The notes beneath the pieces were generated by a model, which made no database searches, was not told the DNA's origin, and worked only from the letters and a program-made list of their open reading frames with translations. Shown here in pieces: positions 50,427 through 58,786 of a DNA stretch of 64,000 nucleotides. The stretch is from positions 62,001 through 126,000 of the forward strand of contig JAXMCI010000013.1 in NCBI GenBank assembly GCA_046349435.1, given 5' to 3'. The position numbers were made by a program, and so were the translations under genes. The DNA is from JAXMCI01 sp046349435. Lineage in GTDB: Bacteria; Pseudomonadota; Alphaproteobacteria; Dongiales; Dongiaceae. Every line of letters starts with the position of its first letter. Positions within the stretch are counted from its first letter, which is position 1.

Positions 50427-50972
50427 ATGACGAAGCCGCTGGTCACCGCCGCCGAGATCGCGGCGGCGCCGGAGGTGCATATCCGGCACCCGTTCGAGCC
50501 GGAGCGCTCCGACGTCCATCTCCGCCCGCTCGGGCGGATGACCGGGCTGCAGCGGCTCTCGGTGTCGCTCGGCCGGGTGCCGCCCGGCAAGGAGGCCTTC
50601 GCCTACCACGCCCACGAGCGCGACGAGGAGTTCCTCTACATCCTCTCCGGGCGCGGCCGGGCGGTGATCGACGGCCGGACCTGCGAGGTCGGGCCGGGCG
50701 ACTTCATGGGCTTCCCGACGCCCTCGGTGCCTCACCTCCTGACCAATCCCTATGACGAGGACCTCGTCTACCTGATGGCCGGCGAGCACAGCGGCTTCGA
50801 CCTCGGCCATTTTCCGCGCCACGGCAGGAAGATCCTCCACACCGGGCGCGAGATCCTCTGCCTCGACGAGAGGGCCGGCACCGCGCGCCCGATGAGCCTC
50901 GCCGAGTTCATGCCCGACGGGCTGCCGCCGGGGCTGGCGGGCGGCGCCGGCGGCGAAGGCGAGAGCCGCTGA
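50427..50972 (+). CDS. Cupin-domain protein
   Basis: 181 residues. Cupin motif 1 region AFAYHAHERDEEFLYILSGR (His-His-Glu metal ligands) and motif 2 region GPGDFMGFPTPSVPHLLTNP. It resembles cupins of the mannose-6-phosphate-isomerase-like type but has no diagnostic catalytic signature. CAGGAGG precedes the ATG. It may be cotranscribed with pheST. Confidence 0.87.
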   Translation: MTKPLVTAAEIAAAPEVHIRHPFEPERSDVHLRPLGRMTGLQRLSVSLGRVPPGKEAFAYHAHERDEEFLYILSGRGRAVIDGRTCEVGPGDFMGFPTPSVPHLLTNPYDEDLVYLMAGEHSGFDLGHFPRHGRKILHTGREILCLDERAGTARPMSLAEFMPDGLPPGLAGGAGGEGESR

Positions 50973-50986
50973 CTCCGCCGCCTCCG

Positions 50987-51014
50987 TTGCCTCGCGGCGC
51001 CGGCGCCCTTATGT
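50987..51014 (+). promoter_or_regulatory. Candidate promoter for lepA
   Basis: TTGCCT (50987-50992), 16 bases, TTATGT (51009-51014), 32 bases before the lepA ATG. Confidence 0.4.
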
Positions 51015-51045
51015 TCCAGCCGCCCCGCGCCCGACAGCCAGAGCC

Positions 51046-52848
51046 ATGACCGACCTTTCCCACATCCGCAACTTCTCGATCATCGCCCATATCGACCATG
51101 GCAAGTCGACGCTGGCCGACCGGCTGATCCAGTATTGCGGCGGGCTCACCGACCGCGAGATGAAGGAGCAGGTGCTCGATTCGATGGAGATCGAGCGCGA
51201 GCGCGGCATCACGATCAAGGCGCAGACCGTCCGCCTCGCCTACAAGGCGCGCAACGGCGAGACCTACCAGCTCAACCTGATGGACACCCCCGGCCATGTC
51301 GACTTCGCCTACGAGGTGAGCCGCAGCCTGGCCGCCTGCGAGGGCTCGCTGCTGGTGGTCGATGCCAGCCAGGGGGTCGAGGCGCAGACGCTGGCCAACG
51401 TCTACCAGGCGCTCGACAACAACCACGAGATCGTCCCGGTCCTCAACAAGATCGACCTGCCGGCGGCCGAGCCGGAGAAGGTCAGGCAGCAGATCGAGGA
51501 CGTCATCGGGCTCGACGCCAGCGACGCCGTGCTGATCTCGGCCAAGACCGGGCTCGGCATCGAGGACGTGCTGGAGGCGCTGGTCACCCGCCTGCCGCCG
51601 CCGACCGGCGACGAGTCGGCGCCGCTCAAGGCGCTGCTGATCGACAGCTGGTACGACCCCTATCTCGGCGTCGTCATCCTGGTCCGCATCAAGGACGGGC
51701 GGCTCAAGGCCGGCCTGAAGATCCGCATGATGTCGACCGGCGCCGCCCATGTCGTCGACCGGGTCGGCGTCTTCACCCCGAAGGCGCAGCCGCGCGGCGA
51801 GCTCGGCCCCGGCGAGGTCGGCTTCCTCACCGCCGCGATCAAGGAGGTGGCGGACTGCCGCATCGGCGACACCATCACCGAGGAGCGCCGGCCGACGGCG
51901 GAGCCGCTGCCGGGCTTCAAGCCGAGCGTGCCGGTGGTGTTCTGCGGCCTGTTCCCGGTCGACGCCGCCGACTACGAGCAGCTGCGCGAGAGCATGGCCA
52001 AGCTGCGCCTCAACGACGCCAGCTTCCAGTACGAGCCGGAGAGCTCGGCGGCGCTGGGCTTCGGCTTCCGCTGCGGCTTCCTCGGGCTGCTCCACCTCGA
52101 GATCATCCAGGAGCGGCTGGAGCGCGAGTTCAACCTCGACCTGATCACCACCGCGCCCTCGGTGGTCTATCGCATCCACCTCACCAACGGCGAGGTCAAG
52201 GAGCTGCACAACCCGGTCGACATGCCCGACCCGGTGAAGATCGCGATGATCGAGGAACCCTGGATCCGCGCCACCATCCTGGTGCCGTCGGACTATCTCG
52301 GCTCGATCCTCAAGCTCTGCGAGGAGCGGCGCGGCACCCAGCTCGACCTCACCTATGTCGGCAACCGGGCGATGCTCGTCTACCGGCTGCCGCTCAACGA
52401 GGTGGTGTTCGACTTCTACGACCGGCTGAAGTCGGTGTCGCGCGGCTATGCCAGCTTCGACTACCAGGTCGACGGCTATGCCGAGGGCGACCTCGTCAAC
52501 CTGTCCATCCTGGTCAATGCCGAGCCGGTCGACGCGCTCGCCTGCATCGTCCATCGCAGCCAGGCGGAGAGCCGCGGCCGAGCGCTCTGCACCCGCCTCA
52601 AGGAGCTGATTCCGCGCCAGCTCTTCAAGATCGCCGTCCAGGCCGCCATCGGCGGGCGCGTCATCGCCCGCGAGACGATCGGCGCGATGCGCAAGGACGT
52701 CACCGCCAAGTGCTATGGCGGCGACATCACGCGCAAGCGCAAGCTCCTGGAGAAGCAGAAGGAGGGCAAGAAGAAGATGCGGCAATACGGGAACGTCGAG
52801 ATCCCGCAATCCGCCTTCATCGCCGCCCTCAAGATGAACGACGGCTGA
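51046..52848 (+). CDS. lepA: Elongation factor 4 (LepA)
   Basis: Ribosomal GTPase acting in initiation/back-translocation under stress. 600 residues. G1 AHIDHGKST, G2/switch RERGITIKAQT, G3 DTPGH, G4 NKID, then domains II, III, V and the LepA-specific C-terminal domain (VTAKCYGGDITRKRKLLEKQ, GKKKMRQYGNVEIPQSAFIA). Followed immediately by dispersed repeats. Confidence 0.98.
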   Translation: MTDLSHIRNFSIIAHIDHGKSTLADRLIQYCGGLTDREMKEQVLDSMEIERERGITIKAQTVRLAYKARNGETYQLNLMDTPGHVDFAYEVSRSLAACEGSLLVVDASQGVEAQTLANVYQALDNNHEIVPVLNKIDLPAAEPEKVRQQIEDVIGLDASDAVLISAKTGLGIEDVLEALVTRLPPPTGDESAPLKALLIDSWYDPYLGVVILVRIKDGRLKAGLKIRMMSTGAAHVVDRVGVFTPKAQPRGELGPGEVGFLTAAIKEVADCRIGDTITEERRPTAEPLPGFKPSVPVVFCGLFPVDAADYEQLRESMAKLRLNDASFQYEPESSAALGFGFRCGFLGLLHLEIIQERLEREFNLDLITTAPSVVYRIHLTNGEVKELHNPVDMPDPVKIAMIEEPWIRATILVPSDYLGSILKLCEERRGTQLDLTYVGNRAMLVYRLPLNEVVFDFYDRLKSVSRGYASFDYQVDGYAEGDLVNLSILVNAEPVDALACIVHRSQAESRGRALCTRLKELIPRQLFKIAVQAAIGGRVIARETIGAMRKDVTAKCYGGDITRKRKLLEKQKEGKKKMRQYGNVEIPQSAFIAALKMNDG

Positions 52849-52947
52849 GGCCGCCGCACCCTCTCTTGTCGTTGCCGGGCGCGACCCGGCACTCCAGGCG
52901 ACGCTTCGAGATGGATGCCCGGGTCAAGCCCGGGCATGACAGGATGG
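52847..52947. repeat. Dispersed palindromic repeat, copy 1
   Basis: Two hairpins: TGCCGGG/CCCGGCA (around 52873-52891) and GATGCCCGGG/CCCGGGCAT (around 52914-52937), joined by a variable linker and flanked by GCACCCTCTCTTGTC and GACAGG. It is the GTCATTGCCGGGCTCGACCCGGCA-type intergenic repeat common in alphaproteobacteria (quoted unit: CATTGCCGGGCTCGACCC). Directly abuts the lepA stop. Confidence 0.75.
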
Positions 52948-52983
52948 GGTGTGCCCGGCGACGTGCCCGGCGGCGCGCGACGG

Positions 52984-53084
52984 CCGAGGCCGCGGCACCC
53001 TCTCTTGTCATTGCCGGGCTCGACCCGGCAATCCAGGGACGCCGCACCGCGGATGCCGGTCGAGCCCGGGCATCACAGGGTTGG
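52984..53084. repeat. Dispersed palindromic repeat, copy 2
   Basis: Second copy of the unit in direct orientation, about 137 bases after the first. First hairpin TTGCCGGG/CCCGGCAA is perfect; the second (GGATGCC.../...GGGCATCAC) has decayed. Shared flank GAGGCCGC-GCACCCTCTCTTGTC shows the repeat extends about 20 bases beyond the hairpins. The gap 52849-53118 holds no gene. Confidence 0.75.
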
Positions 53085-53118
53085 AGGATGCCGGCCAGGT
53101 GCGGCGGGGGGTCCCCGC

Positions 53119-53442
53119 TCAGCGCTTGGCGAAGATCTTGCGCTTGCTGATCGGCACGCGGCGGCGGGCGAGCAGCACGAGCAGCACCCCGGGGACGCCC
53201 AGCACCAGCGCCGCCGGCCATTGCAGGATGGTGGCGATCACCGGGAACCAGAGCCAGCGGGCGACGTGCCGCTCGATCGCCGGCTGGGCCAGCTGCAGGC
53301 TGTCGCGATCGAGGTCGAACCAGAGCTGGCCGGCCTGCATCATCGACCAGTGGCCGACCTGCCAGGCATGCCAGGCATCGTTCAGCAGCACGGCCAGCGC
53401 CAAGATGATCAGCAGCCAGCCGAGGAAACGCAGCACGACCAT
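53119..53442 (-). CDS. Small membrane protein, function unknown
   Basis: 107 residues. Hydrophobic segments at about 2-20 (VVLRFLGWLLIILALAVLL) and 65-92, with a soluble stretch between rich in Trp and His (NDAWHAWQVGHWSM) and a basic tail (RRRVPISKRKIFAKR). GGGGGAG precedes the ATG at 53442. Not a recognised family. Confidence 0.72.
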   Translation of the reverse strand: MVVLRFLGWLLIILALAVLLNDAWHAWQVGHWSMMQAGQLWFDLDRDSLQLAQPAIERHVARWLWFPVIATILQWPAALVLGVPGVLLVLLARRRVPISKRKIFAKR

Positions 53443-53664
53443 CGCGGCTCCCCCAGTCTCCTCTCGCGGGCGCTTTGCTCCCCGGCCGCAGCACCATAGC
53501 CGATGGCGCCACGACGGCAAACCGCTGCATCGGTCACCTTTGCCGCCCTGGTCGAGCAAGGAAACGCGGTCGTGATTTGACACCGCTCCGGCACCGCTCG
53601 ACGCTGCTTGCGTCGCCGGCTCGCCACCGCGGCCGGCCCGCCCTGCCGGAGCCCGCACGCCGCC

Positions 53665-53994
53665 ATGCCCGACCCCGCCCCTTGCCCGATGGACGCCATC
53701 CTGCGCCTGCTGATGGGGCCGTGGACCACCCACATCCTGTGGGAGCTGTGCCGCGGCCCGAGCCGCTTCGGCGAGCTGAAGCGCCGGGTCCGGGGAATCT
53801 CCGCCAAGATGCTGACCGAGCGGCTGCGCATGCTGGAGCAGGCCGGCGTCGTCTATCGCCACTACCTGCCCTCGATCCCGCCGCAGGTGACCTATGGGCT
53901 GACGCCGCGCGGCGAGGAGCTGCGCGGCGTGCTCGACGGGCTGAGCCACATCGCGCTGCGGTGGCAGGAGCAGGATCGCGCTCGCGCCGCCTGA
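53665..53994 (+). CDS. HxlR-family winged-helix transcriptional regulator
   Basis: 109 residues. Typical MarR/HxlR DNA-binding core: LLMGPWTTHILWELCRGPSR, FGELKRRVRGISAKMLTERL, RMLEQAGVVYRHYLPSIPPQ and VTYGLTPRGEELRGVLDGLS. The Cys in DPAPCPMD occupies the N-terminal position used for redox sensing in HypR/QorR types. The ATG at 53665 gives the usual N-terminus. The target is unknown; it is divergent from the small membrane protein. Confidence 0.87.
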   Translation: MPDPAPCPMDAILRLLMGPWTTHILWELCRGPSRFGELKRRVRGISAKMLTERLRMLEQAGVVYRHYLPSIPPQVTYGLTPRGEELRGVLDGLSHIALRWQEQDRARAA

Positions 53995-54071
53995 TCCGGT
54001 TGCCGGCGGCGCGTCCGCCGAAGTTCTGCTAGACTGACGCCGGGGTCGGCCGCCGGGAGCCAGCGTTGCGC

Positions 54072-55049
54072 ATGAGAGGGATTCGGGCCGCGGCCGGCGC
54101 GCTGGTCGCCCTCCTGTCGCTGGCCGCCCTCCTGTCGCTGGCCGGGGCGGCGGCGGCGCAATCGCTGCCGGAGCCCGGTGCCGTGCACCAGGGCAGCCTG
54201 CCGCTGCTCGGCCACCGCGTGCCGCTGCCGCCCGGCGACTGGGTGGTCCTCGGCCGCGGCTTCGGCCGGGTCGAAGGGCCGAGCCCGGGGCCCTATGGCG
54301 CGCTGGTCGGGGTGATGGCGGCACATCGCGACGGCGAGCGGATCGACGCGGTGCTGCTGGCCTCGGCCAACGTGATGCCGGTCGAATCGGGCTGGGGGCC
54401 GCCGCCGCAATGCGGCGCCCAGGACATGGCCTTCGCCACCGAGATCAAGCTGCAGGCGCGCAACCTGTCCTGCGCCTTCGTGCCGCCGCCCGCCGCCGCG
54501 GCGGCGGCGATCGAGCGCCTGCCCGGCTGGCCGGAGGGCACCGCCGAGGCGGCGCGCCGCGGCTGGGTGCTGCCGCCGGCCGAGCTGGTCGCCGGCATGC
54601 GGGTGAGCGATCGCCACGATGTCGTCGACGTGCGCTTTCTGTTCGCGCCCGCCGCGGTGGCCGGCCCCGGCGACCAGCTGGCCACGCTCGGCGCCTGGAG
54701 CGAGGCGGCCGAGCTGCGCCTGGCGGCCGGCCTGCTGGCGCTGCCGGCGCCGCCCGGCACGCTCGACTGGCCGGCTCCGGCCGCCGCCGCAGCGGCGGCC
54801 GAGGCGCCCTCCGGCGAGCTCTCGGCCTGGCGCCTCGCCCTCTACAAGACGATGTCGCTGCGGGTGATCGGTTCGTCGATCAGCTTCGGCGTCGCCTATC
54901 TCTTCACCGGCAGCCTCTACAGCTCGGCGGCGATGGTCGTCTGGCAGGGCGTGACCCACAGCGCGCTGTTCCTGGCCAACGAGCTCTATTGGGAACGGCA
55001 GACGGTCCCGCCGGCGCTGGCCTTCGTCGCCGCCGGGCGGGACTCGTGA
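54072..55049 (+). CDS. Signal-peptide protein with unknown N-domain and C-terminal DUF2061 (paralogue 1)
   Basis: 325 residues. Signal peptide with a duplicated ALLSLA segment. Extracytoplasmic domain of about 220 residues beginning with HQGSLPLLGHRVPLPPGDWV and containing two lone Cys (PPPQCGAQ, LSCAFV). The last 80 residues are a DUF2061 membrane module: LALYKTMSLRVIGSSISFGV and NELYWERQTV. The following gene has the same layout and its GTG overlaps this stop (GTGA), so they arose by duplication and are co-translated. Function unknown. Confidence 0.78.
   Translation: MRGIRAAAGALVALLSLAALLSLAGAAAAQSLPEPGAVHQGSLPLLGHRVPLPPGDWVVLGRGFGRVEGPSPGPYGALVGVMAAHRDGERIDAVLLASANVMPVESGWGPPPQCGAQDMAFATEIKLQARNLSCAFVPPPAAAAAAIERLPGWPEGTAEAARRGWVLPPAELVAGMRVSDRHDVVDVRFLFAPAAVAGPGDQLATLGAWSEAAELRLAAGLLALPAPPGTLDWPAPAAAAAAAEAPSGELSAWRLALYKTMSLRVIGSSISFGVAYLFTGSLYSSAAMVVWQGVTHSALFLANELYWERQTVPPALAFVAAGRDS
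54108..54143 (+). repeat. Perfect 18-bp tandem duplication in the signal-peptide coding region
   Basis: GCCCTCCTGTCGCTGGCC occurs twice in a row (54108-54125 and 54126-54143). It duplicates Ala-Leu-Leu-Ser-Leu-Ala in the hydrophobic core of the signal peptide without changing frame. Confidence 0.95.
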
Positions 55050-56167
55050 GGGCGCTGCTGGCCGCGCTCGCCCTGCTGCTCGGGCTCGCCGCCGCGCAGG
55101 CCGACGACGGCGCTGCCGGCCCGGCAGTGGGAGTCGCCGAGGGCATCGCCATCCTCGCCGGCAAGCAGGTGCCGCTGCCGCCCGGGCGCTGGGAAACGCT
55201 GGCCCGCGGCCCGGCCGTCGCCGGCCAGGACGGCCTCGAAGCGCTGCTGCTCGGCCGCATCGAGGAGGGCCGCGTCGCGGGCCTGGTGCTGGCGATCGCC
55301 ACGACCCGACCGCGCCAGTCGATCCTGGGACCCTCGCCGGAGTGCGGCCGCAGCGACATCTTTCTCGCCTACACCGCCTACGACACCGCCTATGACGGGC
55401 TGTGCGGCTATCTCAACCTGGTGCTGCTCTCGCCGGCGGTCGAGGGGCCGCCGGGCTGGGCCGCCGCGCGCCGGGCCCTGGCGGCGCGCGGCATCGCGCT
55501 GCCCGAGAGTTGGCTGACGGTCGGCATCCGCGCCCGCAGCCAGGCCGAGGCGCTCGAGGTGCGCTACTACGTCCCGCCGCCCGATGCGGACGCGGTGGCG
55601 AGCCGCGGCGACTGGGCGAGCCATCCCTGGTCGCCCCTCAACGTCGCCTACGACCCGGCGCGGCAGGCCGCCATCACCCGGCTGGCGATCTGGGGCGCCT
55701 GGGTGCGCGGCGACGTCGAGGCGGGGCTGCGCGGCCGCCTTGACCCGGCGGCGCTGCCGCCCTGGCCCTGGGGCAGCGACGACCTCGCCGTCCGCCTGGT
55801 CCATCTGCGGCTGCGCCAGCTCGATGCGCTCGCCGCCGCCGGCGCCATCGAGGCCGCCGCCTATGACGAGCAGCGGCGCGAACTCGAGGCGGTGGTCGCC
55901 GCGCCGGAGCGGGCGGAGACGCCGGTCTGGCTGCACGCGCTGTGGAAGACGCTGACCTACCGCGTCGTCTCGATGATCGACTCCTTCGCCGTCGCCTATT
56001 TCATCCTCGGCGACACGGTGCAGTCGGTCGCCTGGGCCGCCTTCGCCGCGGTGCGCGGCCCGGTGGTGATCTACCTGCACGAGCTCGGCTGGACCTATTC
56101 CGGCTACGGCAAGGCGGCGCCGGCGCTGCTCGATGCCGGCTTCCCGGAGATCGGCATCGACCGCTAG
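55046..56167 (+). CDS. Signal-peptide protein with unknown N-domain and C-terminal DUF2061 (paralogue 2)
   Basis: 373 residues from GTG. Signal peptide (MRALLAALALLLGLAAAQAD), then GIAILAGKQVPLPPGRWETL, the same opening motif as paralogue 1, and an ECGRSD/GLCGYL Cys pair at comparable places. A longer middle region is followed by the helical EAAAYDEQRRELEAVVAAPE. The C-terminus repeats the DUF2061 pattern: HALWKTLTYRVVSMIDSFAV and YLHELGWTYSG. Probably an inner-membrane pair with periplasmic N-domains. Role unknown. Confidence 0.78.
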   Translation: MRALLAALALLLGLAAAQADDGAAGPAVGVAEGIAILAGKQVPLPPGRWETLARGPAVAGQDGLEALLLGRIEEGRVAGLVLAIATTRPRQSILGPSPECGRSDIFLAYTAYDTAYDGLCGYLNLVLLSPAVEGPPGWAAARRALAARGIALPESWLTVGIRARSQAEALEVRYYVPPPDADAVASRGDWASHPWSPLNVAYDPARQAAITRLAIWGAWVRGDVEAGLRGRLDPAALPPWPWGSDDLAVRLVHLRLRQLDALAAAGAIEAAAYDEQRRELEAVVAAPERAETPVWLHALWKTLTYRVVSMIDSFAVAYFILGDTVQSVAWAAFAAVRGPVVIYLHELGWTYSGYGKAAPALLDAGFPEIGIDR

Positions 56168-56268
56168 AAGCGGTGCCCGGCGGCGGCGCCGTCGTCCGTC
56201 GCGTGGCCGTTGCGCGCCCGACCGCCCTTCGCTAGGGTGCGCCCCCTTGAGACGCCGCAGGGCGCCCG

Positions 56269-56358
56269 GGAGGGGTGGCCGAGTGGTTTAAGGCACACGC
56301 TTGGAAAGCGTGCATACGGTAACACGTATCGCGGGTTCGAATCCCGCCCCCTCCGCCA
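56269..56358 (+). tRNA. tRNA-Ser (anticodon GGA)
   Basis: Acceptor stem GGAGGGG with CCCCTCC, discriminator G and encoded CCA. The anticodon stem CACGC/GCGTG encloses TTGGAAA, giving anticodon GGA (UCC/UCU codons). The long variable arm (CATACGG...ACGTATC) typical of serine tRNA is present, followed by GGGTTCGAATCCC. 90 bases including CCA. Confidence 0.98.
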
Positions 56359-56374
56359 GCCGCTCAAAGCGCGC

Positions 56375-57157
56375 TCAGAAATACACCGCCTCGAGCAGGG
56401 CGACGCCGTTGCCGGCCGTGTCGAGCAGCTCCAGCGTGTTGCCGACGATGCGCCAGCGGGCTGCTGCGGCCAGCGCCTCAGCGAGGTACCGCTCCGCTTC
56501 GTCGAGCGGCGGCGGACATGCCATGCGGGTGCTCGCCGCGCCGGTGAAGGCCACCGCGTCGCCGGCGATGCGGTAGCCGCCGGCCATCTGGTTGCAGCCG
56601 ACCGTGGCCGAGAAGCGCCCGGGCTTGCCCCCGGCGCCCAGGATGAGGTGCGGCTCGCGGCGGCCCCCCGCCGCGCCGGGCTCGATCGCCCCCAGCCGGA
56701 CGATGCGCCAGTAGGTGTTCTCCAGCGCCGCCGGCGCCCGGGCGCGCTCGCAGCGCTCCTGCGGCCAGGCGGCGACGAAGCGGCCGACCAGGATCGTCGG
56801 CTCGGTGCCGCCGCCGTCGGCCCGCGGGCGCTCGGCCACGGCGCCTTCGAAGGTGACGTAGAGCGGCGCGCCGGGTGCGCTCGCGGCCCGGCGATAGCCC
56901 GTCTCGAGGCTCGCGAAATCGCCCTCCATCGCCACCGGATAGGCGCGGCCGGTCGCACAGTCGGAAAACCGGGCGGCGTCCGCCAGGAAGGTCAGCTCGC
57001 CGGCAAGGACCGGCGGGAGATCTGCCGCCGGGGCCGGGGGCGGCGAAAGGGCCGCCAGGGCGAGGACGAGTACGGCGGGCAGCGCAGCCCGCAGCCGGCC
57101 AGACGAACGATCCGCGGCAGTGGGCCACGGTCGGTCCTCCTCTGCGGGCGTCGGCAC
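56375..57157 (-). CDS. Secreted META-domain (HslJ-like) protein
   Basis: 260 residues. Signal segment LRAALPAVLVLALAAL, then a first domain with GELTFLADAARFSDCATGRA and PVAMEGDFASLETGYRR, found in NlpE/COG3650-like envelope proteins. The second half is a META/HslJ domain: ENTYWRIVRLGAI, GRFSATVGCNQMAGGYRIAG and RMACPPPLDEAERYLAEAL. HslJ-type proteins are envelope stress or antibiotic-resistance related. The start is a GTG at 57157 without a clear ribosome site and is uncertain. Confidence 0.8.
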   Translation of the reverse strand: MPTPAEEDRPWPTAADRSSGRLRAALPAVLVLALAALSPPPAPAADLPPVLAGELTFLADAARFSDCATGRAYPVAMEGDFASLETGYRRAASAPGAPLYVTFEGAVAERPRADGGGTEPTILVGRFVAAWPQERCERARAPAALENTYWRIVRLGAIEPGAAGGRREPHLILGAGGKPGRFSATVGCNQMAGGYRIAGDAVAFTGAASTRMACPPPLDEAERYLAEALAAAARWRIVGNTLELLDTAGNGVALLEAVYF

Positions 57158-57278
57158 GCCACGACGGCGGCCCTTCGGGCGAGGCCCGCCCGGGGCGCTC
57201 GCGGCTGGCAGGGATTATCTCCCGCGAACCGGCTGCCGTCGTGCCTGCGGTGATGAGTGGTGAGCTCGGGGCGACGAC

Positions 57279-57300
57279 GGCTGTCAGCGTCTTGACAGCC
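57279..57300. promoter_or_regulatory. Inverted-repeat operator candidate upstream of the diheme cytochrome gene
   Basis: Perfect 8-bp arms GGCTGTCA (57279-57286) and TGACAGCC (57293-57300), 6-base centre. The right arm contains TTGACA, a perfect -35, but I cannot see a matching -10. It lies 74 bases before the cytochrome start and about 120 bases before the divergent META gene. Confidence 0.45.
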
Positions 57301-57373
57301 CGGCTTCGCCACAGTGCGGCCATGGCGTGGCGCGCCGGGCGATCCCGGCGGCTGCGCCCGACGGGAGGTTCCG

Positions 57374-57844
57374 ATGCGCCGTTCCCTCATTGGCGTCGCG
57401 CTGCTGGCCGGCCTCGCCGCCGCCTGCGGCAACCACGAGCGGGGCTTCATGGCGGCGCAGGCCGACGATGCCGCCGGGCAGCTCTACGGCAAGGAATGCG
57501 GCGCCTGCCACATGCCCTATCCGCCGGCGCTGCTACCGGCGCGCTCCTGGCACGCGCTGCTCGGCCGGCTCGACAGCCATTTCGGCGAGAATGCCAGCCT
57601 CGACCCGCAGGCAGCCGGGACGATCGCCGCCTATCTCGCGGCCAATGCCGCCGACACGCGGGGCTCGCGGGCGATGCAGGGGCTCGGCCCGAGCGACGTG
57701 CCGCTGCGCATCACCGAGACGCCGTTCTGGATCGACGCGCACGAGGAGGTATCGCCCGCCCGCTTCGCCTCCCCGAAGGTCAGGTCGAAGTCGAACTGCC
57801 TCGCCTGCCACAGCGACAAGGGCGAGGGCGGCGACGACGACTGA
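57374..57844 (+). CDS. Diheme cytochrome c (DHC family), lipoprotein
   Basis: 156 residues. Lipoprotein signal with lipobox LAAAC18. Two haem sites: C42-G-A-C45-H46 and C142-L-A-C145-H146. The intervening MPYPPALLPARSWHALLGRL, DSHFGENASLDPQAAGTI and PFWIDAHEEV match the diheme cytochrome c family known from photosynthetic and other proteobacteria. Periplasmic electron carrier tethered to a membrane; it could serve a b-type cytochrome partner not present here. GGGAGG precedes the ATG. Confidence 0.92.
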   Translation: MRRSLIGVALLAGLAAACGNHERGFMAAQADDAAGQLYGKECGACHMPYPPALLPARSWHALLGRLDSHFGENASLDPQAAGTIAAYLAANAADTRGSRAMQGLGPSDVPLRITETPFWIDAHEEVSPARFASPKVRSKSNCLACHSDKGEGGDDD

Positions 57845-57996
57845 GGCGCGGCGGGGTGGCCGCGCGACGAGCCGCTCGGAATGCTTGCCGGCCGTGGCCC
57901 GCTCGCCCGACATTGTCGGCAGCGGCGTCAGGGTGAGGAGCGGAGCATGGCAGGCGTGCTGAAGGCGGGCCGGAACAACGCGGCGGGGCGGCGGCG

Positions 57997-58778
57997 ATGA
58001 CGGAGGTCGGGGCGGAGCCCCTTCCCGTCACCCCGTCCTTCCGGCTCGACGGACGCCGGGCCCTGGTGACCGGCGCCGGACGCGGGCTCGGCATCGCCTT
58101 CGCGGCGGCGCTCGCCGGCGCCGGCGCCCACGTGCTGCTGGCGGCCCGCTCGGCGAACGAGGTCGCGGCCGTGGCCGAGGCGATCCGCGCGGCCGGCGGC
58201 TCGGCGGAGCCGGTGCCGCTCGACGTCACCGACGTCGCGGCGGTGCGCCGCGCGATCGAGGCGCGGCCGCCCTGCGAGATCCTGGTGAACAACGCCGGGA
58301 CCAACCGGCCGAAGCCGATGGTCGAGGTCAGCGAGGCCGACTACGACGCCGTCGCCGGCCTCAACCTGCGCGCCGCCTTCTTCGTGGCGCAGGCCGTAGC
58401 ATCCCGGCTGATCGCCGCCGGCCGCCCGGCAGCATCATCCATGTCGGCTCGCAGATGGGCCATGTCGGCGGCGCCGGCCGCGCGCTCTACTGCGCCACCA
58501 AGCACGGCATCGAAGGGCTGACCAAGGCGATGGCCATCGAGCTGGCGCCGCACGGCATCCGCGTCAACAGCATCGCCCCGACCTATGTCGAGACGCCGCT
58601 GACGCGGCCCTATCTCGCGGACCCGGCCTTCCGCCAGTGGGTCCTGGGCAAGATCAAGCTCGGGCGGATCGGCGCGCCGCAGGACGTCATGGGCGCGGCG
58701 CTGTTCCTCGCCTCCGATGCGTCGGCCCTGATCACCGGCACCTCGATCCTGGTCGATGGCGGCTGGACGGCGGAGTAG
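57997..58778 (+). pseudogene. SDR-family oxidoreductase, apparent single-base frameshift
   Basis: NAD(P)-dependent short-chain dehydrogenase. The N-terminal frame holds the cofactor motif VTGAGRGLGIAFAAALAGAG and LVNNAGTNRP. It leaves frame near 58425. The second half, with the catalytic Tyr-Lys in ALYCATKHGIEGLTKAMAIE and the PTYVETPLTR and DGGWTAE C-terminus, is in the -1 frame to 58778. Adding one C to the CCC run at 58425-58427 restores GRPGSIIHVGSQMGHVGG-type sequence and about 260 residues. It converges on the GntR gene; it may belong to the same catabolic cluster. Confidence 0.85.
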
Positions 58779-58786
58779 GCGACCGG

